DNA of 64,000 bases from Hyphomicrobiales bacterium (GTDB taxonomy: Bacteria; Pseudomonadota; Alphaproteobacteria; Rhizobiales; Rhizobiaceae), in contig UBYX01000012.1 in assembly GCA_900469955.1 (NCBI GenBank), forward strand, positions 1 through 64,000, read 5' to 3'. Shown here one piece after another: positions 1-12,640 of this stretch (the first letter of the stretch is position 1; every line of letters begins with the position of its first letter). A model generated the notes under the pieces. It was not told the DNA's origin. It saw only the letters and a program-made list of their open reading frames with translations, and made no database searches. Made by a program: the position numbers and the translations under genes.

Positions 1-61
1 AACTTTATGGGGTCAGTTCAGTTCGCTCCGGGCTTCCTGTAGATCGGCGTGGGGGTGACGA

Positions 62-1189
<1,128 letters not shown>

Positions 1190-1379
1190 TTAGGAGGTGC
1201 TCGGATTTTCACCCGCGCGGGCCGGTCTTAATCCTTTAATTTCTGGAACAGCAAGCGGAAAATCCTGAAGATTGCGATGCGACGCGGCCTATCTTTCCAG
1301 ATATTGCGTGATCGCCCGCGCGGCAGACGCCGTTCCCTGCCTCAAAAAACCGCTTGAACTTTTCCGATTACGGCTTAGA

Positions 1380-1394
1380 TTAGAATTATTCTAA
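1380..1394 (+). promoter_or_regulatory. Irr-type iron-control element (ICE) overlapping the mbfA promoter
   Basis: A perfect inverted repeat, TTAGAA-TTA-TTCTAA, ends 13 bases before the mbfA start. It matches the ICE consensus bound by the haem-responsive regulator Irr in Rhizobiales (TTTAGAA and TTCTAAA half sites around a short spacer). A plausible promoter overlaps it: TTGAAC at 1354-1359 and TAGATT at 1376-1381, 16 bases apart, so the operator would cover the -10 region. Repression of mbfA by Irr under low iron is known in Agrobacterium and Bradyrhizobium; its use here is inferred from the site and the gene. Confidence 0.8.
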
Positions 1395-1407
1395 ACAAAG
1401 GATCCTC

Positions 1408-2391
1408 ATGTTCGGCCGTCTGCTGCCCACTTCCAAGCGTTCGTTTGAATCGCTGAGCGAAGAGGAAATTCTCGCCCTTGCCATCGCCTCCGAGGAGGAA
1501 GATGCCCGTATCTACTTGTCCTATGCCGACAGCCTCAGAGAGCAATATCCCGCCTCGGCCAAGGTTTTCGAGGACATGGCGGAGGTCGAGCAAACCCACA
1601 AGAATTCCTTGATCGAAATCTTCCGCTCCCGTTTTGGCGAGAGAATTCCGCTCATCCGGCGGGAGCACGTGCGCGGCTTCTACGAGCGCAAGCCGGACTG
1701 GCTGCGCAAGAACCTGCCGCTGGAGACGGTCAGGGCGCAGTCTGAAGCCATGGAGAGCCAGGCGGCGCGTTTTTATACGGAGGCAGCCAAGCGCATTTCC
1801 GACGCATCAACGCGGAAACTCCTTGGCGATCTGGCGCTTGCGGAGCAGGGACACGAAGATATCGCACGGATGCTCGACGAGAAGCACACGCCCGGTGAAG
1901 TGAAATCGGAGGAGGATGCGACCGCCCACCGCCAGTTCATTCTCACCTACGTGCAGCCGGGGCTCGCCGGCCTGATGGACGGCTCCGTATCGACCTTGGC
2001 GCCTATCTTCGCCGCCGCCTTTGCGACCGGCGATACCTGGTCGACCTTCCTGATCGGTCTTTCGGCCTCCGTTGGCGCCGGCATTTCCATGGGATTTACC
2101 GAGGCCGCCCATGATGACGGCAAGATTTCCGGCCGTGGTTCGCCCGTCAAGCGCGGGTTCGCATCCGGAATCATGACGGCGATCGGCGGTCTCGGTCACG
2201 CCCTGCCTTATCTCATTCCGCATTTCTGGATCGCGACGACGATCGCTGCAGTGGTGGTGTTCGTGGAGCTGTGGGCGATCGCCTTCATTCAGAACCGCTA
2301 CATGGAGACGCCCTTCATGCGGGCCGTTTTCCAGGTGGTGTTCGGTGGCTCGCTTGTACTGGCGGCGGGCATCCTGATCGGGAACGGGTGA
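1408..2391 (+). CDS. mbfA: Membrane-bound ferritin-like iron exporter MbfA
   Basis: Exports iron from the cytoplasm and protects against iron overload and peroxide. The 327-residue protein has an N-terminal ferritin/rubrerythrin domain (about 1-155) with carboxylate/histidine motifs (SEEE and EEEDARIY near 17-35, EVEQTHKN, AEQGHED) and a C-terminal VIT1/CCC1-like membrane domain (about 175-327) with several hydrophobic helices. This two-domain layout and length are those of rhizobial MbfA. The start has AAAGG six to seven bases upstream, and an Irr-type operator overlaps the promoter. A strong hairpin lies between its stop and the convergent gene downstream. Confidence 0.95.
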   Translation: MFGRLLPTSKRSFESLSEEEILALAIASEEEDARIYLSYADSLREQYPASAKVFEDMAEVEQTHKNSLIEIFRSRFGERIPLIRREHVRGFYERKPDWLRKNLPLETVRAQSEAMESQAARFYTEAAKRISDASTRKLLGDLALAEQGHEDIARMLDEKHTPGEVKSEEDATAHRQFILTYVQPGLAGLMDGSVSTLAPIFAAAFATGDTWSTFLIGLSASVGAGISMGFTEAAHDDGKISGRGSPVKRGFASGIMTAIGGLGHALPYLIPHFWIATTIAAVVVFVELWAIAFIQNRYMETPFMRAVFQVVFGGSLVLAAGILIGNG

Positions 2392-2502
2392 GGAACGGTC
2401 GGGCAAAGCTCGGGCACTCGCGCCAGTGAATCGATTGCAGCGACGAACGCTCTCATCCCAAGGCGAAAGGCCGGGCGCCGGTGCGGAACTCATGCAAAAC
2501 AA

Positions 2503-2535
2503 AACCGCCTGCAATCGGTTGAATTGCAGGCGGTT
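2503..2535 (-). terminator. Rho-independent terminator between convergent genes
   Basis: A 13-base perfect inverted repeat (AACCGCCTGCAAT and its complement, seven-base loop) lies between mbfA and the convergent protease gene. Read on the minus strand it is followed by TTTTGTTTTG, so it best serves the protease gene; on the plus strand the tail is weaker but it could also stop mbfA transcripts. Confidence 0.85.
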
Positions 2536-2561
2536 CAAATTTCACTGTCCGGTAACGTTTG

Positions 2562-3176
2562 TTACTTCAATGCACCGACCAGCAGATCCTTGCCGTTTTC
2601 GATGCTGACCCAGCGGCCGGTATTGAAAGATGCCTGGCGCTTCAGGAAGGTGTAACGCGTCTGATACCACGGTTTGACCTGGTCATCGAGATTGTCGAGG
2701 ACGAAGTCTCCCTCGGAGGTGCGAAGCGTCAGGACCGCATGACCCTCGCCATCGGGCTTGCGAACAACAGTCATCAGCAGATCCGACAGGGCAAACCCGC
2801 GGGCTACCAGTTCCTTGCGCTTCTCGAGGGCGAAGTCTTCGCAATCGGCAAAATTGGTCGGATAGCTCCAGACTTCTTCGCGGCCATAAACCTGCTTGTC
2901 GGTCTTGGCGATGTAGCGGGCGTTCACGACCTGGTTGATCTGGCGGACGATGGCCCAGCCTTTGGCGCTGACTTTGGGAGCCGGAGCGGAACGGCTCTTG
3001 ACCGAACATTCCGCCTGATACTTCTGGCAAAATTCATAGTGCCCGATCGGCTGGGAAGTAATGGCCCCGGTAACCATGGAAGCTATCGGCCGTGGGGCCG
3101 GCACTGCTGCACTCACTGGTACAAGTACGCTAACTAGGATCACGGCAAGTCGCCGTGCCTGCAAGGCTATCATCAT
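2562..3176 (-). CDS. Bacterial transglutaminase-like cysteine proteinase (BTLCP, PF06035 family)
   Basis: Predicted exported cysteine protease of 204 residues. It has an N-terminal signal peptide (hydrophobic residues about 10-25, ending VSAAVPA) and the three catalytic positions of the family: Cys112 in DCEDFALEKR, His146 in GEGHAVLTLR and Asp161 in FVLDNLDD. The family includes LapG, which trims surface adhesins under c-di-GMP control, but neither a LapD-like receptor nor an adhesin is nearby, so its substrate is unknown. The upstream gap contains several TTAA words and, at 3271-3278, the complement of TTAACCAT. Family assignment is firm, role is not. Confidence 0.88.
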   Translation of the reverse strand: MMIALQARRLAVILVSVLVPVSAAVPAPRPIASMVTGAITSQPIGHYEFCQKYQAECSVKSRSAPAPKVSAKGWAIVRQINQVVNARYIAKTDKQVYGREEVWSYPTNFADCEDFALEKRKELVARGFALSDLLMTVVRKPDGEGHAVLTLRTSEGDFVLDNLDDQVKPWYQTRYTFLKRQASFNTGRWVSIENGKDLLVGALK

Positions 3177-3296
3177 GGACCCGTCCCTTAAAATCCTAAT
3201 GAAAAGTTAAGGTGTGAACGGTGGCTGAGTCAATCATTTAGGCTTTGTTAATCTTCGGGGATCACTTCTTATGGTTAAGGCTGCATCATTTTTGCC

Positions 3297-4115
3297 TCAG
3301 CCCAAAATTTGATCATTCATTATTAGGTTCCGAACCGCGGCCCTTAGTTTCTCGATATCCTGAGGGCGGGAGAGCCGGTGATCGCCGTCGCGGATCAAGG
3401 TTACGATGACATCGTCGGCAGGCAGGAATTCGACGAGCTTCAGCGCGTGCTGATAGGGAACGTCGGGGTCCTTCATCCCCTGCAGGATATGGACGGGGCA
3501 ACCCGTTTCGATAATGCCTGTCATCACAAGATTCCGGCGTCCGTCGTCGATGAGGTCGCGGGTATAGATATTGGGCTCCGGGCTGTATTCCGACGCTTCC
3601 TCGAAGTAGCCTCGCTCGGTGAGGGATTGCCGCTGCGGCTCCGTGAGGTGGGGTTCGATGAGTTCGGCGGTGAAATCCGGTGCCGGCGCGATCAGCACGA
3701 TCCCGTCGATCTTCGGCGCCCGTTTCCGGCTCTTCAGTTCCTGTACGAGGCGCAGCGCGATCCAGCCGCCCATGGAAGAGCCGATCAGGACAACGCGTTT
3801 CGGCTTGATGTTGTCGAGGACGGCGATTGCCTCCTCCAGCCAGCGCGAGATCGTTCCCTCCCGGAAAGCGCCGCCGGAGGCTCCGTGTCCGGAATAATCG
3901 AAGCGGATTGCCGAAAGCCCGAGCTCTCCCGCCAGTGCCTCGATCTCCATTGCCTTCGTGCCGGACATGTCCGACCGGTATCCGCCGAGCCAGACGAGGG
4001 CCGGACCCGCGGTTTTCTTTTGCGCCGGACGATGGAGTACGGCGATCTCGCGGGCGGATAGACCCGTGCCTACTACGATCCTCATTTCAACGGTATTGGC
4101 TGCGGCCTCTGTCAT
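3297..4115 (-). CDS. Alpha/beta hydrolase
   Basis: Cytoplasmic serine hydrolase of 272 residues with no signal peptide. The nucleophile elbow GSSMGG places Ser114; an oxyanion-type WLGGY segment is near 42-46, an Asp-containing KDPDVPY loop precedes the helix PYQHALKL, and the catalytic His is in GDHRLSRP near the C-terminus. The pattern resembles the ABHD10/FrsA-like hydrolases (thioesterase or esterase activity). It is divergent from infC, sharing a gap of about 180 bases with it. The substrate cannot be read from the sequence. Confidence 0.85.
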   Translation of the reverse strand: MTEAAANTVEMRIVVGTGLSAREIAVLHRPAQKKTAGPALVWLGGYRSDMSGTKAMEIEALAGELGLSAIRFDYSGHGASGGAFREGTISRWLEEAIAVLDNIKPKRVVLIGSSMGGWIALRLVQELKSRKRAPKIDGIVLIAPAPDFTAELIEPHLTEPQRQSLTERGYFEEASEYSPEPNIYTRDLIDDGRRNLVMTGIIETGCPVHILQGMKDPDVPYQHALKLVEFLPADDVIVTLIRDGDHRLSRPQDIEKLRAAVRNLIMNDQILG

Positions 4116-4296
4116 GGCGGTTTCCTCGGTCCTGGCGCGGCTTATAAAACAGATTCGCCACGTGCCGACAGCAGGTGATTTTTCTATGACGATATGCTAT
4201 TGACTTCGCGCGAGTGATCACGACATTGCCCTCGGCCGCATGCCGGGCGAGCAAAAGTCGCCGCTTGCGTTCCGAAACAACATGGAGAATACGACC

Positions 4297-4833
4297 ATTC
4301 GCAGACCATTCAAAGCCGATGCCCCCGTCAAGGAGGGGCCGCGCTCCAATAGGGAAATTCGCATTCCCAAGGTCCAGCTTATCGATGCCGAAGGACAGAA
4401 CCTCGGTGTGGTTCCGACCGACCAGGCTCTCCGCATGGCAGAAGAGGCCGGCCTCGATCTCGTCGAGATCTCGCCGAACACCGAACCGCCGGTGTGCAAG
4501 ATCCTCGACCTCGGCAAGCTGAAATATGCGAACCAGAAGAAGGCGGCCGAAGCCCGCAAGAAGCAGAAGATCGTCGAAATCAAAGAAATCAAGATGCGCC
4601 CCAACATCGACACCCATGATTATGAGGTGAAGATGAAGGCGATGAACCGTTTCTTCGAAGACGGCGACAAGGTCAAGGTGACGCTGAAGTTTCGCGGCCG
4701 CGAAATGGCCCACCAGGAACTCGGCATGAAGCTTCTGCTTCAGGTAAAGGACGACACCACGGAAATTGCCAAGGTGGAAGCCGAACCGAAGCTCGAAGGT
4801 CGCCAGATGATGATGGTGCTGGCGCCGAAATAA
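4297..4833 (+). CDS. infC: Translation initiation factor IF-3, probable ATT start
   Basis: Binds the 30S subunit, blocks premature 50S joining and proofreads start-codon choice. From residue [10 protein letters not shown] onward the 178-residue product covers the N-terminal (about 12-85), linker and C-terminal domains ([17 protein letters not shown] region, ending MMVLAPK). I chose the ATT at 4297 because GGAG at 4284-4287 sits nine bases upstream and the resulting length is the family norm; in-frame ATGs at 4240 and 4282 have no ribosome-binding site and would add 19 or 5 atypical residues. An ATT start is the classic self-limiting device of infC, since IF-3 rejects it. First gene of the infC-rpmI-rplT-pheST block. 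Confidence 0.93.
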   Translation: MRRPFKADAPVKEGPRSNREIRIPKVQLIDAEGQNLGVVPTDQALRMAEEAGLDLVEISPNTEPPVCKILDLGKLKYANQKKAAEARKKQKIVEIKEIKMRPNIDTHDYEVKMKAMNRFFEDGDKVKVTLKFRGREMAHQELGMKLLLQVKDDTTEIAKVEAEPKLEGRQMMMVLAPK

Positions 4834-4903
4834 GCGCCGGTCACCCGCCTGCTTGCGGATTACCGGCAGTCCAGCCGGGTTTTTACCGCGCTTTCTTTCC
4901 CCA

Positions 4904-4973
4904 TTGCGCTTTTGACCGGCTGCGGTTATAAGCGCGCGTCCGAACGGTCCGGCAGGGCATGCCGTGGCCGTTC
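4904..4973 (+). promoter_or_regulatory. Candidate promoter and leader hairpin ahead of rpmI-rplT
   Basis: The 196-base infC-rpmI gap holds a promoter-like pair (TTGCGC at 4904-4909, 17 bases, TATAAG at 4927-4932) followed by a bulged hairpin at 4942-4973 (GAACGG-T-CC pairing with GGCCGTTC, inner GGCA with TGCC). A short stem CCGGC/GCCGG at 4863-4878 followed by five T could end infC transcripts. Many bacteria control rpmI-rplT by L20 binding to such a leader, but this structure is not a recognised motif and the role is inferred. Confidence 0.35.
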
Positions 4974-5029
4974 TAAATGCTTGAAGCCAGCCTCGTCTGC
5001 CGGTTTCGATACAAGAATGGAGTAGCAAA

Positions 5030-5233
5030 ATGCCCAAGATGAAGACGAAGTCCGCTGCCAAGAAGCGGTTCAAGGTCACTGCAACCGGCAAAGTCGTTGC
5101 AGCCGCCGCCGGCAAGCGCCACGGCATGATCAAGCGGTCCAACAAGTTCATCCGCGATGCACGCGGAACGATGATCCTTGCCGAACCTGATGGCAAGAAG
5201 GTTATCAAGAACTACCTGCCGAACGGTCTCTGA
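5030..5233 (+). CDS. rpmI: 50S ribosomal protein L35
   Basis: A 67-residue, strongly basic protein of the large subunit, starting [15 protein letters not shown], the usual L35 signature. GGAG lies eight bases before the ATG. It is followed after 40 bases by rplT, the conserved partner. Length and sequence are typical for alphaproteobacteria. Confidence 0.98.
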   Translation: MPKMKTKSAAKKRFKVTATGKVVAAAAGKRHGMIKRSNKFIRDARGTMILAEPDGKKVIKNYLPNGL

Positions 5234-5273
5234 GACCCCTCGTCACTTTTGGATCAGTTAAGGAGATCATGAT

Positions 5274-5678
5274 ATGGCACGCGTAAAACGGGGCGTCACT
5301 TCCCGCGCCAAGCACACCAAGACTTTGAAGGCAGCCAAGGGCTTCTACGGTCGCCGCAAGAACACGATCCGCGCCGCCAAGGCCGCTGTGGATCGCTCCA
5401 GGCAGTTCGCCACGCGCGACCGCCGCGTCAAGAAGCGCAATTTCCGCGCCCTGTGGATCCAGCGCATCAACGCTGCCGTCCGCGAATTCGGCCTTACCTA
5501 CGGCCGCTTCATCGACGGCCTCAACAAGGCCGGCATTGAAGTCGATCGCAAGGTTCTGTCCGACATGGCAATCCATGAGCCGGAAGCATTCGGCGCTCTG
5601 GTTGCCGCCTCCAAGAAGGCTCTTGAGTACCTCAAGGATGCCGGCACCACCAACGAGTTTGAAAGCGCGGTTCGTTAA
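5274..5678 (+). CDS. rplT: 50S ribosomal protein L20
   Basis: Large-subunit assembly protein that binds 23S rRNA; 134 residues, beginning [14 protein letters not shown] with the long basic helical N-terminus (to about residue 60) and the globular C-terminal domain ending in FESAVR. AAGGAG lies upstream of the ATG. Its TAA stop at 5676-5678 is the first base pair region of a hairpin that competes with the terminator before pheS, so a terminating ribosome could influence pheST transcription. Confidence 0.98.
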   Translation: MARVKRGVTSRAKHTKTLKAAKGFYGRRKNTIRAAKAAVDRSRQFATRDRRVKKRNFRALWIQRINAAVREFGLTYGRFIDGLNKAGIEVDRKVLSDMAIHEPEAFGALVAASKKALEYLKDAGTTNEFESAVR

Positions 5679-5755
5679 CCAGCGCTTCCCAAGCTTATTG
5701 CTTTACTGATTTTGGGAAACCCGCGCTGGTTACGGCTGGCGCGGGTTTTTCTTTT
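5678..5755 (+). promoter_or_regulatory. Terminator with overlapping competing hairpin: candidate pheST attenuator
   Basis: A strong intrinsic terminator has stem AACCCGCGC at 5718-5726 pairing with GCGCGGGTT at 5739-5747 and then T5-C-T4. An alternative hairpin pairs ACCAGCGC at 5678-5685 with GCGCTGGT at 5723-5730 and TTCCCA at 5686-5691 with TGGGAA at 5713-5718. The two share 5718 and 5723-5726, so only one can form: an antiterminator/terminator layout. No Phe-rich leader peptide was found; the 5' arm begins at the last base of the rplT stop codon. pheST attenuation is known in enterobacteria; this form is inferred. Confidence 0.6.
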
Positions 5756-5806
5756 GCCCGTCACGACCTCGCCCCATACCTCGCCGAGTATCAAACGGAA
5801 GAAATC

Positions 5807-6889
5807 ATGTCCGATCTGGAAAACCTGAAAACCTCGCTTCTGGCGGAAATCGCCGGCGCCGGCGACGAGGCGGCGATCGAGGCCGTACGCGTCGGTGCCC
5901 TCGGCAAGAAGGGCTCCGTCTCCGAGCTTTTGAAGACATTGGGCTCGATGTCGCCGGAAGAGCGCCAGACGCGCGGAGCGGCGATCAATGCGTTGAAGAA
6001 TGAGATCACCGACGCGATTACCACCCGCAAGACGGTGCTGAAGGACGCTGCGATCGACGCCCGGCTGAGGGCGGAAACGGTCGACATTTCGCTGCCGGTG
6101 CGATCGTCGCCCGCCGAGCGTGGCCGCATCCATCCGATAAGCCAGATCGTCGACGAGATCACGGCGATCTTCGGCGACATGGGCTTCTCGATCGCCGAGG
6201 GTCCGGACGTCGAGACCGACTACTACAACTTCACGGCGCTCAATTTCCCGGAAGGCCACCCGGCCCGCGAAATGCACGACACTTTCTTCTTCCAGCCCGA
6301 CGAAAACGGCGAGCGCAAGGTTCTGCGCACCCATACTTCGCCGGTGCAGATACGCACAATGGAAGCTGAGAAACCGCCGATCCGGATCATCATTCCAGGC
6401 AAGACCTATCGCCAGGACAGCGATGCCACGCACTCGCCGATGTTCCATCAGGTCGAGGGGCTGGTCGTTGACCGCAAGTCGCATGTCGGCCACATGCGCT
6501 GGATCTTGGAAGAGTTCTGCAAGGCTTTCTTCGAAGTGCCGTCGGTGACGATGCGCTTCCGCCCGTCATTCTTCCCGTTCACAGAGCCGTCGTTCGAGGT
6601 GGACATCCAGTGCGACCGCTCCGGTCCGATCGTCAAGTTCGGCGAGGGCACCGACTGGATGGAAATTTTAGGCTGCGGGATGGTGCACCCGAACGTGCTG
6701 AAGGCCGGCGGGCTGGACCCCGACGAGTTCCAGGGTTTTGCCTGGGGCATGGGCCTCGACCGTATCGCCATGCTGAAATACGGCATGCCGGACCTGCGTG
6801 ACTTCTTCAACGCCGATGTCCGCTGGATGAACCACTACGGCTTCCGCCCGCTCGACATGCCGACGCTGTTCGGCGGTTTGAGCGCTTAA
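5807..6889 (+). CDS. pheS: Phenylalanyl-tRNA synthetase alpha subunit
   Basis: Catalytic subunit of the alpha2-beta2 enzyme that charges tRNA-Phe. The 360-residue protein has the N-terminal coiled coil (about 1-90) and the class II catalytic core: an [12 protein letters not shown] segment, THTSPVQIR, and the C-terminal motif 3 region [14 protein letters not shown] ending in DLRDFF. GGAAG precedes the ATG. It is followed after 14 bases by pheT, and preceded by the attenuator-like hairpins after rplT. Confidence 0.98.
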   Translation: MSDLENLKTSLLAEIAGAGDEAAIEAVRVGALGKKGSVSELLKTLGSMSPEERQTRGAAINALKNEITDAITTRKTVLKDAAIDARLRAETVDISLPVRSSPAERGRIHPISQIVDEITAIFGDMGFSIAEGPDVETDYYNFTALNFPEGHPAREMHDTFFFQPDENGERKVLRTHTSPVQIRTMEAEKPPIRIIIPGKTYRQDSDATHSPMFHQVEGLVVDRKSHVGHMRWILEEFCKAFFEVPSVTMRFRPSFFPFTEPSFEVDIQCDRSGPIVKFGEGTDWMEILGCGMVHPNVLKAGGLDPDEFQGFAWGMGLDRIAMLKYGMPDLRDFFNADVRWMNHYGFRPLDMPTLFGGLSA

Positions 6890-6903
6890 GGGAGGATTGA
6901 CAC

Positions 6904-9327
6904 ATGAAATTCACGCTTTCCTGGCTGAAGGATCATCTGGAGACGGATGCCACCCTCAACGAAATCTGCGAGCGCCTGACGGCGATCGGCCTCGAGGTCG
7001 AGGACGTCGACGACAAGGCGGCATACAAGCCTTTCGTGATCGCCAAGGTGGTTTCCGCCGAAAAACATCCGTCCGCCGATCGGCTGAAGGTGTTGATGGT
7101 CGATGCCGGTGACGGTAGGCCGGTACAGGTCGTCTGCGGTGCTCCGAACGCTCGCGCCGGCCTGGTCGGTGCGTTTGCGAAACCTGGCACCTACGTTCCA
7201 GGCATCGACGTGACGCTGGCGGTCGGCAATATCCGCGGCGTCGAAAGCCACGGCATGATGTGCTCGGAAAAAGAGCTCGACATGTCCGACAATCACGACG
7301 GCATCATCGATCTGCCAGAGGATGCGCCGGTAGGCACGCCTTTCGCCTCCTATGCCGGCCTCGATGACCCGGTCATCGAGATCAACCTGACGCCGAACCG
7401 TCCGGATTGCACCTCGATCCATGGTATTGCGCGCGATCTCGCCGCCGCCGGCCTCGGCACGCTGAAGCCGCGGGCGAAACCATCCTTCAAGACGGAAGGC
7501 GAGACCTCGGTCGGCCTAAAGATCGTGCTCGACGATGAGCGGCTCTGCCCTGGCTTCGGCCTGCGTCTGGTGCGCGGCGTCAAGAACGGCCCGAGCCCCG
7601 CCTGGATGCAGCAGCGCCTGAAGGCAATCGGTCTTCGCCCGATCAATGCGCTGGTCGACATCACCAACTACATGACCTTCGATCAGGGCCGCCCGATGCA
7701 CGTCTTTGACGCCGCAAAGGTCAAGGGTGACCTGACGGTGCGGCGGGCACTGGCGGGCGAAACCGTTCTCGCGCTCGATACGCGCGAATACAAGCTCAAC
7801 CCGAACAATGTCGTGATCGCCGACGAAGACGGTGTCGAGTCGATCGGTGGGATCATGGGCGGCGAGCATTCCGGCTGCGACGCGAACACGACCGACGTGC
7901 TGATCGAGAGCGCGCTCTGGGATCCGATCAACATCGCCAAGACCGGTCGTTCGCTCGGCATTATCACCGATGCGCGATATCGCTTCGAACGGGGCGTCGA
8001 TCCGGAATACATGGTCCCGGGTCTTGAACGCACGACGGAACTGGTGCTGCAGCTTTGCGGCGGCACGGCGGCGGAGGCAAAAGTCGTCGGCTACAGAGGC
8101 CATCAGCCGAAAGTGGTCGATTTCCCCTTCTCCGAGGTGAAACGTCTGACCGGGCTGGAGGTCTCGACCGAGGAAAGCCGGCAGATCCTGACCCGCCTCG
8201 GATTCACCGTGCAGGGATCGGGCGAGCGCGTCTCGGTTAGCGTTCCCTCCTGGCGGCCGGATGTGGACGGAAAGGCCGACCTCGTGGAAGAGGTCATGCG
8301 CATCCACGGCGTCGACCAGATCAAGCCCGAGGCTATCGACAAGCTTTCGAGCGTCAATGCCAAGATTTTGACCGTCCTGCAGGTCCGCACCCGCACGGCC
8401 AAGCGGGCGCTCGCTTCCCGCGGCATGCTGGAGGCGGTTACCTGGTCTTTCATTCCCGAGGATCAGGCCAAGCTTTTCGGTGGCGGCCAGCGTGAATTGA
8501 AGCTCGCAAACCCGATCGCGGCCGACATGTCCGACATGCGGCCTTCGCTGCTGCCGGGCCTGCTGACGGCAGCGCAGCGCAATGCCGACAAGGGCTTTGG
8601 CGACGTGGCGATCTTCGAGGTCTCCGGCACCTATGAGAACGACAAACCGGAAGGCCAGCGGCGTGTGGCGGGCGGCGTGCGTCGCGGCACAGCCTCGCTC
8701 AACGGCGCCGGCCGTTCCTGGTCGAATGCAGCCAAGGGCGGCGGCAAGCCGGTCGATGTCTTCGATGCCAAGACCGATGCATTGGCAGTTGTCGAAGCCT
8801 GTGGTCTTCCGATGAGCAATGTCCAGATCGAGAAGGGCGCGCCGGATTGGTATCATCCCGGCCGCTCCGGCACGATCAAGATGGGGCCGAAGGTCGTACT
8901 CGGTTATTTCGGTGAATTCCATCCGAAGACGCTGGGCGCGCTCGACGTTTCCGGCGCGCTGTGCGGCTTCGAAATCTTCCTCGATGCCATGCCGGACCCG
9001 AAGAAAAAGGCCACCCGCACGAAGCCGCCGCTCGAACTTTCGCCCTTCCAGGTAGTGAAGCGCGACTTCGCTTTCGTGGTGGGAAGCGATGTCGAAGCCG
9101 GCGCGATTGTCAAAGCCGCCGTTACGGCGGACCGCAAGCTGATCACCGGTGTCAACGTCTTCGACGTCTTTGAAGGCGCGTCGCTCGGCGAAGGCAGGAA
9201 GTCGGTGGCGATCGAAGTGCTGATCCAGCCGGTCGAGCGCACGTTGACCGACGAGGACTTCGAAGCACTGACGGCCAAGATCGTCGCCAATGTCGAAAAG
9301 ACGACAGGCGGCGTTTTACGCGCCTGA
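6904..9327 (+). CDS. pheT: Phenylalanyl-tRNA synthetase beta subunit
   Basis: Editing and tRNA-binding subunit of the synthetase, 807 residues. It starts [13 protein letters not shown] and contains, in order, a tRNA-binding OB domain (about 40-150), the B3/B4 editing domain (about 210-380), the B5 domain (about 405-480), a class II-like core, and the anticodon-binding FDX-ACB domain (about 715-806, starting near [12 protein letters not shown]). GGGAGG lies eight bases upstream of the ATG. A strong terminator follows. Confidence 0.98.
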   Translation: MKFTLSWLKDHLETDATLNEICERLTAIGLEVEDVDDKAAYKPFVIAKVVSAEKHPSADRLKVLMVDAGDGRPVQVVCGAPNARAGLVGAFAKPGTYVPGIDVTLAVGNIRGVESHGMMCSEKELDMSDNHDGIIDLPEDAPVGTPFASYAGLDDPVIEINLTPNRPDCTSIHGIARDLAAAGLGTLKPRAKPSFKTEGETSVGLKIVLDDERLCPGFGLRLVRGVKNGPSPAWMQQRLKAIGLRPINALVDITNYMTFDQGRPMHVFDAAKVKGDLTVRRALAGETVLALDTREYKLNPNNVVIADEDGVESIGGIMGGEHSGCDANTTDVLIESALWDPINIAKTGRSLGIITDARYRFERGVDPEYMVPGLERTTELVLQLCGGTAAEAKVVGYRGHQPKVVDFPFSEVKRLTGLEVSTEESRQILTRLGFTVQGSGERVSVSVPSWRPDVDGKADLVEEVMRIHGVDQIKPEAIDKLSSVNAKILTVLQVRTRTAKRALASRGMLEAVTWSFIPEDQAKLFGGGQRELKLANPIAADMSDMRPSLLPGLLTAAQRNADKGFGDVAIFEVSGTYENDKPEGQRRVAGGVRRGTASLNGAGRSWSNAAKGGGKPVDVFDAKTDALAVVEACGLPMSNVQIEKGAPDWYHPGRSGTIKMGPKVVLGYFGEFHPKTLGALDVSGALCGFEIFLDAMPDPKKKATRTKPPLELSPFQVVKRDFAFVVGSDVEAGAIVKAAVTADRKLITGVNVFDVFEGASLGEGRKSVAIEVLIQPVERTLTDEDFEALTAKIVANVEKTTGGVLRA

Positions 9328-9357
9328 AACGGGTGGCCTGAATCACTCTTGAAAGAT

Positions 9358-9386
9358 AGCCTGTTCCTTCGGGAGCAGGCTTTTTT
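9358..9386 (+). terminator. Rho-independent terminator after pheT
   Basis: A ten-pair stem (AGCCTGTTCC with GGAGCAGGCT, one G-T pair) closed by a TTCG tetraloop is followed by six T at 9381-9386. It ends the infC-to-pheT transcript just before the next gene. Confidence 0.93.
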
Positions 9387-9395
9387 GCTGGAGGG

Positions 9396-10016
9396 ATGAT
9401 GCGCGTACCAGGATCGATGAAGGGGCTTGAGGAGCTCGGCCGGGTCCGTTTGTCGAAGAATTTCTTCTTCCGCGATTTCCTGTTTTCCGAGATCGCCAAC
9501 TTCTACGGAATTCCGAATATGCCGGAAGACCCGGATCTGGCGATAGAGGCAGGCCGCCATCTTTGCGAGGAACTGCTGGAGCCCCTCCAGGCGACATTCG
9601 GCAGGCTGCACCTGCGCTCCGGTTACCGGTCGGCCAAGGTCAACGAGTTTGGCAACCGAAACAACCTCAATTGCTCATCCAACGCCAACACGGCAGCCGA
9701 TCACATCTGGGACCGGCGTGACGCCAAGGGTTTCATGGGCGCCACGGCCTGTGTCGTGGTGCCCTGGCTGATTGATATCCACGAGCGGGAAGGCGATTGG
9801 CAGAAGCTCGCCTGGTGGATCCACGATCACCTGCCTTACTCGTCGATCATGGTCTTTCCGAAGCTCTGGGCGATGAACATCCAGTGGCACGAAACGCCGG
9901 CACGCCGTATCCGCAGCTTTGCCGAACCGCGCGGCGTACTCACCAAGATCGGCATGGCCAACAACGAGGGTGACCATTCCGAAGCCTATGCAGGCTTTCC
10001 CGAGCTGAAACGATAG
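9396..10016 (+). CDS. Peptidase M15-like protein of unknown substrate
   Basis: A 206-residue cytoplasmic protein without signal peptide. The region LRSGYRS (74-79), ADHIWDRRD (101-109) and NIQWHE (161-166) recalls the zinc-binding His/Asp/His arrangement of the M15A D-Ala-D-Ala peptidase fold; His103, Asp109 and His165 are the candidate ligands. Conserved copies in Rhizobiaceae are usually called hypothetical. GGAGGG lies directly before two successive ATGs (9396 and 9399), so the start is uncertain by one codon. The following gene is convergent. Confidence 0.7.
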   Translation: MMRVPGSMKGLEELGRVRLSKNFFFRDFLFSEIANFYGIPNMPEDPDLAIEAGRHLCEELLEPLQATFGRLHLRSGYRSAKVNEFGNRNNLNCSSNANTAADHIWDRRDAKGFMGATACVVVPWLIDIHEREGDWQKLAWWIHDHLPYSSIMVFPKLWAMNIQWHETPARRIRSFAEPRGVLTKIGMANNEGDHSEAYAGFPELKR

Positions 10017-10028
10017 TCCGCAGGCCTG

Positions 10029-12446
<2,418 letters not shown>

Positions 12447-12640
12447 GACATTTCTCCAAAATTTCTAGATGAGCGGATAGGTGTAGGAAAGGAACCCGAG
12501 ATTAACGGATGTTCCGCCGCCGACCAGCTTCTATTTCGAGCGCCCGTTCACTTTTTCAAGCGCGGGCGGCTCTTGCGTCCATTGCGCCTCTCGGAGCGGC
12601 TTAATATGGTGCGGCCCCGCAATATGTGATGGAGGGCACT

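Noticed and set aside
4912..4932. TTGACC and TATAAG as a promoter pair before rpmI
   Set aside because: Only nine bases separate the two boxes; TTGCGC at 4904 with a 17-base spacer fits better.
4087..5208. Minus-strand frame of 373 codons over infC and rpmI
   Set aside because: It covers three well-supported features on the opposite strand and has no ribosome-binding site or family match.
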